From assembly GCF_029867415.1 (NCBI RefSeq), contig NC_081181.1:74620144-74684143 (forward strand): a DNA stretch of 64,000 nucleotides. Direction: 5' to 3'. The notes below the pieces were generated by a model. The model did no database searches, was not told where the DNA came from, and was given only the letters and a program-made list of their open reading frames with translations. Origin of the DNA: Vicia villosa (Eukaryota > Streptophyta > Magnoliopsida > Fabales > Fabaceae). The translations under genes and the position numbers were made by a program. Below, in pieces: positions 10,980-21,476 of this stretch. Each line of letters opens with the position of its first letter. The stretch's first letter is position 1.

Positions 10980-11935
10980 ATGATGAAATAAAACACCACT
11001 GTTGAGAAAAAGAACTCCATTGGGGAAAAAAAACTTCGTTGGAGAAGCGAGACTTTGCTGGGAAACGAAACTTCACTGGGGAAAACATTTCGCACCAGAG
11101 AGGTTAAAGCATCACCTTTCACTGGGGATGAGAGAAAAAAAGGGGGGCATCCTCTTTCACTAGGGATGAGAAAATATGCATCCTCTTTCACTGGGGAATC
11201 AGAATACCAATCTTTCATAACACACCATCGTTCCACTGATGATATGAATAGAAATGCATCGACGTGACATTGACGATGAAAATAATAAGATACACCAACG
11301 TTCCACTTAAGGTAGAAAAGAGATATATCTCTGTGCCATTGACGATAAAATATACCATCGTTCCACTGATGATATAAAAAGATATACATCGACGTGCCAT
11401 TGACGATGAAAATAATAAGATACACCAACGTTCCACTGAAGGTGAGCTACCAACGTTCCACTGGAGGTAGAAAAGAGATGTACCGTCGTACCATTGACGA
11501 TATAAAATGATATACATCGACGTGCCATTGACGATGAAAATAATAAGATACACCAACGTTCCACTGAAGGTGAGCTACCAACATTCCACTGGAGGTAGAA
11601 AAGAGATGTACCGCCGTGCCATTGACGATAACATATACCAACGTTCCACTGAAGGTATGAAAGAGAAATACATCGACGTACCACTGACGATGAAGATAAC
11701 AAGATACACCAACGTTCGACTGAAGGTGAGCTACCAACGTTCCACTGGAGGTAGAAAAGAGATGTACCGCCGTGCCATTGACGATAACATATACCAACGT
11801 TCCACTGAAGGTATGAAAGAGAAATACATCGACGTACCACTGACGATGAAGATATAACAAGATACACCAACGTTCCACTAAAGGTGAGGAGAGATGCACC
11901 GACGTACCACTGATGGTGGAGAGCAATCAATAATA
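10980..11935 (-). repeat. 3' UTR tandem-repeat array of element II (156-bp unit)
   Basis: Next to the polypurine tract are short cactgggga-type units (10990-11210). They are followed by a denser array of units containing ccaacgttccactg and gacgtaccactgacgatg. The clearest higher-order period is 156 bp: 11551-11706 and 11707-11862 are nearly identical apart from a few substitutions and a 2-3 nt insertion. Because 156 is divisible by three, open frames persist on both strands; these long frames are repeat artefacts. Ogre 3' UTRs are known to be prone to tandem repeats that can seed satellites. Confidence 0.85.
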
Positions 11936-12968
11936 CTTTCCTTTTCTTATCAAAGGTTGAGGGTGCAAACATAAATGCACAATCTCAACATTCATCATCC
12001 AGCGACCAAAATTTAATCCATGGCCAAATGGAAAGAAACTGCCAAATAAGACCAGATCAAGTGAGAGAATAACTCACTAGATTTCTGTTCGTAAGCATCT
12101 GAACAGAATAACTGAAACATATTATCCACATAGAAATAAATTCAGTGGTGATTTCAAGGAAAGTGAGTATTTTCTGCCTAAAGACACTCTAAATGAAAGA
12201 GAAATCTGATTGACAGTAAACTTCATGATAGCAAATATGAATGCATGATTGTTTTTGATGCATGTTAATGATGCATATGCTGCCAAAACTTAGCACAAGG
12301 ATCAACTCAAGAGATAGAGTACAAAAAATAACATAATCAAGCATGCCTCGAGCTGAGCACTCGAAGTATCATCCACAAACAGGATCGAAAATTGCTACAT
12401 CAAACTCTTGATGGCTTCAGAATAAATGCTACCCAATACTGAGGAAACATTGGAACAAAATAGCTGAGTTCTACATCATATTTGAACCAGGGCAAAGGTA
12501 CACCAACTGGAATACATTCTTACTCTTTTGCACCTAAATACATCAACATATCCATTCCTTGTAATGCACTCATGAATCAAAACAAAACTTCTTTTATATT
12601 TTTTCAAAAAAAGATTTTGTTGAAATCAATTTTCTCTTTGTTTCAAAAAGTACTATCAACAATAAATGACATTTTTGAGAGGTATGAAAGAAATAGGATT
12701 GCCAATAACGGGTAAAGGCTCAAACTTTATTAACGGAATGGTAGCCTGCAAAAGGCAAGACCCCATGGATGATTACAAAGTTTGGAAAGTGGTAATTTTG
12801 TGGAAAAAGGTACATTGAAATATAATGACCCAATCCTCTCTCTTAACTTGGAATTCCTGAGCAAAGGCTTCCGTTGAAATGTGTTGAACTTCTCATGATA
12901 AACAAATGACTGCTGATGATCAAGTCTTGTCTGATGTAGTTACTTGCCATGAATCCCTAACTTTTGCC
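11936..12968 (-). other. Non-coding spacer between integrase and repeat array, element II
   Basis: About 1 kb of AT-rich sequence lies on the 3' side of the integrase pseudogene. I see no domain, no convincing frame and no further repeats apart from the hairpin array that begins at 12969. The matching part of element III (21990-23436) keeps only patchy similarity. Confidence 0.6.
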
Positions 12969-13112
12969 TGGACCGCCCTTTCGGGTTTTCAGTCCACCGG
13001 GTATTTTATTCTATTTATGTCTCTAATTTTTGCCTGGACCGCCCTTTCGGGTTTTCAATCCACCGAGACGCTCTTTTTTTTGCCTCAGTCGCCCTTTCGG
13101 GTTTTCAACTTA
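12969..13112 (-). promoter_or_regulatory. Three tandem RNA hairpins after the integrase stop, element II
   Basis: Three units (12969-12996, 13035-13062, 13085-13112) share one fold in minus-strand RNA: a 5-bp outer stem, an asymmetric UGAAAA bulge, a CCC/GGG inner stem closed by a GAAA tetraloop, then CG. Outer stems are UGGAC/GUCCA, UGGAU/GUCCA (one U.G) and UAAGU/ACUGA (one A-G mismatch). The first hairpin starts 23 nt after the integrase stop. Element III has the same array with different but complementary stems. The function is unknown; the structure is inferred from covariation. Confidence 0.75.
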
Positions 13113-13134
13113 GCGAGCTGTTCTTTTATTATTT

Positions 13135-14898
13135 TTAGGCGAAGTATTTCTTGACTACATCAGCATTCACGGGACGTGGGAGCTCTTCTCCATCCATTGT
13201 TGCAAGAATTAATGCACCGCCAGAGAAGGCTTTCTTAGCAACATATGGTCCTTCAAAATTAGGAGTCCACTTGCCCATTGAATCGGAGGTGAAAGACAAG
13301 ATCCTTTTGAGCACGAGGTTGCCTTCTCTGAATACACGAGGTCGAACCTTCTTATCAAAAGCTTTCTTCATTCTTTTCTGGTACAGCAGACCATGGCATA
13401 AAGCCGTCATTCTCTTTTCTTCTATCAAACTCAATTGATCAAACCTTTTCTGACACCATTCAGCCTCAGATAACTTGGTTTCCATTAAAACTCTCAATGA
13501 TGGAATCTCAACCTCGACGGGTAGCACTGCTTCCATACCATAAACCAAAGAAAAGGGGGTTGCCTCGGTTGAAGTACGAACAGATGTACGGTACCCATGC
13601 AAAGCAAATGGGAGCATCTCATGCCAGTCCTTGTACGTAACAACCATCTTTTGAACAATCTTCTTAATATTCTTATTTGCTGCTTCAACAGCTCCATTCA
13701 TCTTAGGCCTATAAGGCGAAGAGTTGTGATGTTCAATTTTGAAACTTTCACACAGTTCTTTCATCATGCTATTGTTCAGATTCGAGCCATTATCAGTGAT
13801 GATCTTGCTCGGTACACCATATCTGCAGATGATGTTGTTCTTGATAAATCTAACCACAACTTGCTTTGTTACATTAACATATGAAGCAGCTTCTACCCAC
13901 TTGGTAAAGTAATCAATTTCTACCAGGATGAATCGATGTCCATTCGAAGCCTTGAGTTCAATCATGCCAATCATATCAATACCCCACATAGAGAAAGGCC
14001 ATGGAGAGGAAATAACATTGAGAAGTGTCGGAGGCACATGAATCTTGTCAGCATACACTTGACACTTATGACACTTCTTTACAAATTTGTAGCAATCAGA
14101 TTCCATTGTCAGCCAATAGTAACCTGCTCTAAGCCTCTTTTTAGCCATCGAATGTCCATTGGAATGAGTACCAAAAGATCCTTCATGAATTTCATGCATC
14201 AACATGTCTGCTTCGTGTCTATCCACGCATCTGAGCAAAACCATGTCATAATTTCTCTTATACAAAACATCCGCATTGATGAAGAAACTGCCAGCCAATC
14301 TCCTCAAAGTTTTCTTATCCTTATCTGATGCCCCAAGTGGGTACTCTTGGGTTTGAAGAAAATGCTTAATATCGAAGTACCAAGGCTTCTCATCTGCTGA
14401 TTCCTCAACTGCAAACACATGAGCAGGTCTATCAAGACGCCTGATTGTAATCCGAGGCTCCTCATTATGGAAATTCACTTTGTACATGGAAGACAATGTG
14501 GCTAAAGCATCAGCCATCTGATTCTCATCTCGAGGGATGTGGTGGAATTCAACTTTGTTGAAGAATGTCAATAGCCTTCTGGCGTAATCTTTGTAAGGGA
14601 TTAAACCAGGATGACGAGTTTCCCATTCTCCATTAATCTGATTAATCACAAGCGCGAAATCTCCATAAACATCAAGAATCTTAATTCTCAGATTAAGGGC
14701 TTCTTCAAGTCCTATGATGCAAGCTTCATATTCAGCAATATTATTTGTACAATCAAAACATATCCTTGTAGTGAAAGGAATATGTGAACCTTGCGGGGTG
14801 ATAATAACAGCACCAATACCATGGCCATGAACATTAGAAGCTCCTTCAAAAATTAAACCCCATTTGGATCCAGGATCTGGTTCTTCTTCTGGAAGCGG
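13135..14898 (-). pseudogene. Archaeal-type RNase H and integrase of element II
   Basis: The frame is open from after the stop at 14899 to 13135. The first part (about 14650-14880) is the second RNase H domain that marks the Tat/Ogre lineage. Its first catalytic Asp is replaced by Glu (FEGA where element III has FDGA), and a conserved YGDSP reads YGDFA. Then come the integrase zinc-binding HHCC region (HEGSFGTH, CHKC) and a DDE core (WGIDMIG, ITDNGSN, GAVEAAN), ending in the C-terminal motif GPYVAKKAFSGGA. There is no chromodomain. The RNase H change and the upstream stop make the polyprotein non-functional. Element III carries the homologue. Confidence 0.88.
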
Positions 14899-15486
14899 CT
14901 AATCCCAATCTTGAGCTCTCAAATACATTATATCTTCATCCGGGAAGTCCATTCTGATAGATTGACGATCATCAATTGGTTGGTGAGCGAGATACTCTGC
15001 CAACGCACTTCCTTTCACAGCTTTTTGAGCTCGATATTCAATATCATATTCAGATAACAACATTTGCCAGCGAGCAATCCTTCCGGTTAATGCAGGTTTT
15101 TCAAATATGTACTTAATTGGATCCATTTTGGAAATCAATAGGGTGGTGTGGTTCAACATATACTGTCTCAGTCGGCGAGCAGCCCACACCAAAGCACAAC
15201 AAGTTTTCTCAAGCAGCGAGTATCTTGTTTCGCACTCGGTAAACTTTTTTCTAAGGTAGTATATTGCATACTCTTTTCGACCAGACTCGTCATGCTGACC
15301 CAACACATATCCCATTGAATTCTCAAGCACTGTGAGGTACATAATCAAAGGTCTTCCTTCAGCTGGAGGGAGCAAAATGGGGGGTTCAAGCAGATATTCT
15401 TTGATGTTGTCAAAAGCTTTCTAACAATCTTTATTCCACACACATCCCTGATTTTTCTTTAACAACTTGGAGATTGGCTCGCAGGT
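14899..15486 (-). pseudogene. RT C-terminus and first RNase H of element II
   Basis: On the minus strand this begins at the solo-LTR insertion point (15486) with the thumb end of RT and continues into the classical gypsy RNase H (YLTVLENSMGYVLGQHD, TGRIARWQMLLSEYDIEY). A TAG follows NKDC at about 15421-15423, and another TAG after QDWD at 14899-14901 where element III has Glu. The missing N-terminal part of RT lies 31 kb away at 46502-47437, beyond the nested insertions. Confidence 0.85.
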
Positions 15487-17185
15487 TGTAACACCCCACT
15501 TTTCCCAATTATAAATTACGGTAAAATAGTAATAATATTATCAGAGTAATTCAACACAAGTGGAATGTCACACTTTTCCAATAAACCAGAAACTAAAGTT
15601 TAAATACTTTATTTATTCGTTTCTCACAAAAAATCAATAATACAGCGGAAATAGTTTTTATTTAAACCAAATCACGGCACACTTGCCACTAACAAACAAA
15701 ATCCACCTTAACTTGTGGTTCTCCAAAAATTAGAATTTAAAAGCGATACGTAACAAAATTCCATAAAATAACATTTGAAATAAATTCCCAAAAATTCCCG
15801 TGTTACGTATCAGAGCGACTCCTAGGACTCGATCAAGCAACACGTACTCCACGTACAGATTAGGTACTTGAGTTACCTGTACTTCCGAAGAAGCAAAGAC
15901 ACAACAAAAAGGAAAGAAAAGGGTGAGAATTACGTTCAATAAATAACGGTGAATAATACATGCTAAGGAGTAGTACTCACACCTATCACACAATATCACA
16001 TAACCACAATTTAACAATCAATTACAATAATGCAATATGACTCCATGTCTTGACACAAATGCATGTGGTACCAAACTCGGTTCATTCAATCGAACCCGAT
16101 TCACTAAGGAATCCGGATAATTCGCATACACTCCACTGAGCAACGAATTATCTCCACAACGACTCCACAAGTGAGTCCGGACCTACTAGGCATCTACCAA
16201 AGATCTCCACCTAGCAGTCTCAATGCGATGATATGCAATGCACCAAAACAATATACACATTAAAATATACACAATATGCATATTACACGATCCGCCCGAT
16301 CCACGATCCCCCTGATCACTCGTAAGCAACGCTTACTGTAATTCACATCGGAATTACAATCGCTGTCCAAATACATCACACAATCAACAATAGCGTTATT
16401 CCGACTAAAACTTGTTAATTGTCAAACCACACCTAGACTGATATTAAATACTGATAATACGCTTCCACGAATATCATTTTTCTGCTAAGGTAATATTACT
16501 GCTAGTTGTCGCGGGCGAAAAATCGTTGTCTTTTTTCGGGATGAGACACCTGATGCCTTCTTTGGGCTCGAGTGCTCAAAAAATGATTTTTCTTTTGTAC
16601 CGACCAAACTTTTTATTGTTTCCAAAAGAGGAAAAGGAAAAAAGCTGCAATAACCTAAAAGTGGGGGGAGAGATCTTTGGGTAAGAGGGTTGGTTTTACG
16701 AAGGGAAGGTATTAGCACCCAACGTATCTATAGTACTCCATAGGTTTCTTTGCTTTGTTTTTCATTCCATGTTATTGAGAGGTTCTTGTGAAATAGGTGG
16801 GACCTAAGGTGTTTGTTTGATTATGCTCGCAAAGATCATCGCGATCCTCTGCATACATATCCCTTAGAGGGAATCAGAGCATCTGTAGCTCGGGTCTACG
16901 GGTGCTAAGGTTTGAATGGTTTGAGGGAGAAGTTTTGCTCGCCAAGGATACGACCTTGTGCCTACGTATTCTCAAAGGGATGTTGAGAAAGTCAGAGCAA
17001 TCGTAGTTCCCACTTATGCTAGTGGAAGCAAAGGAAAAGAGACAAATGTCATCTCAATGCTAGATGTATCTAATCTATATCATCACATACATCTGTTTGT
17101 TTTTGTTTGAAAATCTGTTCATTATAAGCCCTGGGCCATGCCACTTATGGCGCTTAGAATGATAAAGATGTTTTTATTTGTTTAA

Positions 17186-17395
17186 CCAGCCTTGTGGCAA
17201 AAACTTTCAATGAAGTCAGCTTTGTGACAAAAAGTTTTGATTAATCAGCCAGCCTTGTGGCAAAAGTTTCAATGAAGTCAGCCTTGTGACAAAAACTTTG
17301 ATTAATCATCCAGTACGGTGGTAAAACAGATTGATTGATTAGCCAGCCTTGTGGCAAAAAGAAGTTTGATTGATTATCCAGACTTGTGGCAAAAA
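17186..17395 (-). repeat. CAAGGC-loop mini-hairpin array in Ogre III LTR
   Basis: Seven imperfect units of about 30 bp follow one another. Read on the plus strand, each has a stem around the loop GCCTTG: CCA/TGG in five units and TCA/TGA in two, so both sides change together. Each is followed by caaaa. The same loop with longer stems recurs in the 3' UTR at 21775-21977. The matching array in the 5' LTR is at 40732-40941. Confidence 0.75.
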
Positions 17396-17511
17396 AGTTT
17401 GATTGATTGATTGTTTGTGATGATATAGAAGAGATACTCCTATCATAGAGATGATAAATGTCTAATCTCCTAGGGTATTTGTTTTGGATATTGGGGATGA
17501 TTATAAGAAGC

Positions 17512-17775
17512 CCGTGGGTCCTTGTACGAAGCCCAAGAGGAGGCTATTCGAGGGTCCTTGCATTGTAAGCCCAAGAGGAGGCTATGGGAGGGACAATCCA
17601 GGGTCCTTGCATTGTAAGCCCAAGAGGAGGCTATGGGAGGGTCACTCGTTTGTACAAAGCCCAAGGGGAGGCATGGTATAGTTGGTTTGAGCTCTTAGAG
17701 CGATTTCACCGGGAAACCATACTCTATGTCCTAACCTAAACTAGTGGAGATTCTTTGCACGAAGCCCAATAGGAG
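17512..17775 (-). repeat. aagcccaagaggaggct repeat array in Ogre III LTR
   Basis: Five copies of agcccaagaggaggctatgg-type units lie within 260 bp. Most contain the inverted repeat AGCC/GGCT around an 8-nt loop; one copy (near 17657) has lost it. The second LTR has the same array at 41058-41321. Confidence 0.75.
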
Positions 17776-18859
17776 GCTATGGGGAACCTAGTGTTGTACT
17801 AAGTTGAACAAGCACACATATCACACATATGAACAAACATGAACAAGTATGAACAAACATGAACAGGTATGAACAATTATATATATATGACAGAGTGTGT
17901 GTATATAATGGAGTTTATGAAGGAAATATACCTGTAAGCATGATCCATTTGTATACACGGGGGCTCGGGACTCATACTCGGGGAGAGACCCACTTGAGTT
18001 TATTCAAAGCTATGTAAACAAGTATTTACAAAGGGCTTGGGACTTATACCTACATGGAGGCCCATGGTATTTTTGGGAAGATTTAAAGAAAACCTTCATT
18101 TTTTGATTTGTTATTCAAAGTTAAAAAACAAACTGATCGAGGTATGTACAAAAAGGTGTGTGTACAATGAAATACCTAATTTCATGTACAGGAATGGGAC
18201 TTATACCTATGTGGAGGCCCATGTTTTATTTTATAAAACATGGTTGATTGTTTTGAAAAAAGATGCGAGGTTTGAAAAACTGTTTGAAAGTTTTTTGTTT
18301 TGAAAGAAGTTTATTGTTTAAAGAAGAAAAAAACTGTATAAAAGGAAAAAGGAGTGGGTCTTATACTCTCTAATATTCGAGAGGCCCCACATCGTTTTGA
18401 AAATCAATTGATCAATTAAAAAGATTTAATCAATAGTTTCAAAAAGAAATGGTTTATCGTCTTTGAAAAGAATCGCGATCGCTTGTTTTAAATCGGTTTG
18501 AATTTTGAAAGGAGTCAAATTAATCAAGATAAACAAAAAGATTATCTTCAATTAACACTTAGATGATCAGGGTTTGCTCAAAAAATATTTACAAGTGATT
18601 AAGTTTGAAAATCAAATGAAAAATAATATTTAAAAGTATTAAAAATACTTAAAAATAAGTCATTTTAAACCTATTTAAAAATGTATCAAATAAATATATT
18701 TTGATGATTTTTTTTGATATTCTTAAAATATATGTGTTAAACAAGAAGTGTGTAAAAAATGAAATTAAAATGAGCTAATTTGATTGGTCAATTAATTACT
18801 TAAAGTTGTGTAAAAAATGGAAGAAAAATAGTGATAAAAAATATGTTTTGGCCCCTAGA

Positions 18860-18914
18860 GGTGTTGAACTCGTGACCTGAGGGTTACCACTCAAAAACAA
18901 TACCAACTGGACCA
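18860..18914 (-). other. tRNA-like A-box/B-box segment in Ogre III LTR
   Basis: On the minus strand TGGTCCAGTTGG (18903-18914) matches the RNA polymerase III A box, and GAGTTCAACACC (18860-18871) matches the B box imperfectly. They are 31 nt apart, the spacing of a tRNA gene, and the intervening sequence resembles tRNA-derived SINE heads (GTAACCCTCAGGTCACGAG). It is in the sense direction of the element. It is probably an old SINE head or tRNA remnant; it does not fold into a complete tRNA. The 5' LTR copy is at 42406-42460. Confidence 0.6.
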
Positions 18915-19869
18915 CGCGCGTGGTCTGACTAACAAAGGCAAGGATTTGGTTATATTTCAAACTCAATTTTTGAATTTCCTTCGCAAAAAATGGCGCCAAG
19001 AACACCATCCCCATTTGAATTTGAAAATCTCTGAAACTGAACCAAATTGATCAAGTGAAGGGTCTATCTCACTCGTTTTTTCACAAGGAACATGATGGTA
19101 CCATTTAATTTCATTAATTTTTACCCTAAGATCATTGATTTTCTGATGAACACGAAGAACCCTAATTTCTGAGTTTCAATCTGAAATCGTGTATGTGCAA
19201 GATAAGTTGCAATTGATTGAGGGTTAATGATCCTCATGTGTGCAGAAATGAGATGGTATGTTCATATTTCATTCATGATGCATGATTCATAGAGTTTGAA
19301 ATTCAAGTAGCTTACCTTCAAAAACGGCAAAAGTGAGAATCGAATTCTGCAAATGAGGAGTTCTAGTTGTTGTTTCTTGATCTGAACACCTTCAGTGGAC
19401 CTTATGGAACATGTTTGGATGCCTGGAACAATTTGAAAACCTCTTGATCAATCCATGGTACTCGATCTGCAGTATGGTTCAAGTGAGGATCAAGCTTAGT
19501 GATTTTGGTGTTTCAGATCATGTATGATGGTTGGAACAGTTCATATGAAGTATATGGATGATGTTTAGAAGGTTAGTTTGGACAGAATTTGCTTGGTATG
19601 GATTTTGGCATGATAAGGCTAGTGTTATGCATATTTGGAGGTGAGATGATGATTCTGAGTTTTGGGATGATTTGAGGTGTGTGAATGGTTCAAACACATC
19701 ATATATGATGTTTATGAGATGTTAGAATCATTACTTTGGCCAGAACTTCAAGGGTTTGGAGGTTGAGTTTTCTACCTCTCTTTGAAACTTAAAACTTGCA
19801 ATTCAAGAAAGAAAGAGAAAACATATCTTTTGTGAGGTTTTGGTGTGATTTTGAATGGAGTTTGGACCT

Positions 19870-19879
19870 CTATTTATAG
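19870..19879 (-). promoter_or_regulatory. TATA box of Ogre III 3' LTR
   Basis: The minus strand reads CTATAAATAG followed by aggtcc, matching the box in LTR I. It sets the U3/R border near 19840. The same box in the 5' LTR (43416-43425) would drive the genomic RNA. Confidence 0.65.
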
Positions 19880-21463
19880 GCCAAAGTGTCTGAACTCAGA
19901 GCTTTGCAACTTGCTTCAAGAATTGGTGATTTGGCGTAAGAGATAAAAAGGAATCTTTTACATTTAATGCAAAATGGTTAAAGTGACCAAACCATGGTTA
20001 AAACTCAAGCTTCTTATCCTCTTCCATTCTGATCTCAAATCAGAAAAATATCTTCAATTATTGCCTCTATGCATCATTATTTGGATCATTTGGCAAATTG
20101 GTTCATAACTTAGTGAAAATGGCATGAAATTTCAAGTGAAAAGTTCACTAATGTCAAAATTCAAAACCATGGCTACACTCCATATTTTTTCATGCTCTTG
20201 GACATTTTGGAAAGCTCATCTTGCATACTTCAAAACCCTAGTTGAAAGTTTCTTCAAGACCTTTAAGGAAATGGGTGAAAAAGATCCATGAACTTTGAAG
20301 AAAATGAGATTTTGAGTGAAGTTTTCAAAAAGTACCAACTTTGAAGCTCCATATCTCTTAAATGGTTGATCTTATGGAAAAAAATTATATGTGTCAAAGT
20401 TGTTTATTGGATCAAAATCTACAACTTTCATGTTGGAAGTTTTTTTCAGTTTGTAGGTGAAATTTTGAGTTATTCCCTTCCAAAGTTTGGAAAAAACCAT
20501 TGAAAAACACTTAGAAAATTTTCTAAGTATGAAAAGTCAAACTTTGACTTTTTGATTCTTGATTGATTTTCTTGATTTTTCTTGATCAAATGACTTCTCA
20601 TATCATATATTGATGATTCAAAACTTCAAAAGTCATGGTTGACCAAAATTCCCAAAAGTCAAAGGTGTTCTTGTACAGTTGACTTTTTCAGACGAATCGT
20701 GTTTCTGGAGATTTCAAATGAAACAGGCTATCCTCACCAAATGAATGGTATGAATGGATCTCATTGAAGCATTAGAGGTTATTGAGCCATGTTTTGAGTT
20801 GTAGCATCATTTCCTGATTAAAAAGTCAGTTGTTCAGTGAATTAGGTCAAAAAACCCTAATTGTCGACCAGATGAAATTGATGACTGTAGGTCTTGAATT
20901 GAGATGTAATTTCCATTGGATTTTGTCATAGGGATTATTTGAGGATGATTGAAACTTTTGATTGACTTCCTGGGGATTTTTAGGGTTTCCCAAATGTGAT
21001 CCCTGATTTCAGTCCCTGACAGTTCAAAAACCCTTATCTGATGATTTGAATTTTCACTGTTGATCAATCCTTGTGTAGGAGATATTCTGAGTCAATGGAT
21101 TAGGTCAAAATGATGCACTTGGGGTATTGAGGTCATGTCCCAAGTCATTAGATCAAATTCTGAGCAAAAGTCAGGAGTATGCTATCTTCAGTCAAAACCC
21201 TAATTTGATTATTTCAGAGCCTTTGAGATTGTTGAAATGAATCTCTGAGGACCAAATGTTGATTATTGATGAAGATAATTCTTTTGAGATGAAGGGAGAA
21301 CAAAACCCTAATTGATTGTTACTTGTACTAATGAGTGATTTCTTGATTAAACCCTGCTGAGTCACAAGTAGCAAACACAAGCTATGCAATTTGTTAGAGA
21401 TGCAAATGATGCATATGCAGATGATATGAGGTGGTATCTTAGGTCAAAAATTGGGGTATGACA

Positions 21464-21476
21464 GATGCCCCTATTT
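21464..21476 (-). promoter_or_regulatory. Polypurine tract of Ogre III
   Basis: On the minus strand aaataggggcatc lies immediately before the 3' LTR. It is repeated at 27392-27404 by the false duplication. Confidence 0.85.

Larger units (their letters stand above)
16507..21463 (-). mobile_element. 3' LTR of Ogre III (4957 bp)
   Basis: It is the same length as the 5' LTR at 40053-45009 and differs from it at roughly ten positions by eye, for example near 16695, 16737, 17112, 17311 and 17494. On the minus strand it starts TGTCATACCCC and ends CCCGCGACA. U3 runs from 21463 to about 19840 (TATA at 19870-19879); the rest is a long R/U5 holding hairpin-forming repeats and a tRNA-like segment. No coding sequence is present, and open frames in it are chance. 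Confidence 0.95.

Noticed and set aside
11307..11972. Long minus-strand frame (221 codons) and overlapping frames on both strands
   Set aside because: They arise from the 156-bp tandem repeat, whose length is a multiple of three. All frames stay open together and the peptides are repeats without a domain.
15730..16017. 95-codon minus frame in the left part of the solo LTR
   Set aside because: It is a short hydrophobic frame in non-coding LTR sequence with no domain.
17186..17775. Possible CRISPR-like array
   Set aside because: Repeats are imperfect, spacers are not unique, there are no cas genes, and the region is a plant LTR.
18860..18914. Functional tRNA gene
   Set aside because: Only the A and B boxes are recognisable; an acceptor stem and anticodon arm do not form, so it is listed as tRNA-like only.
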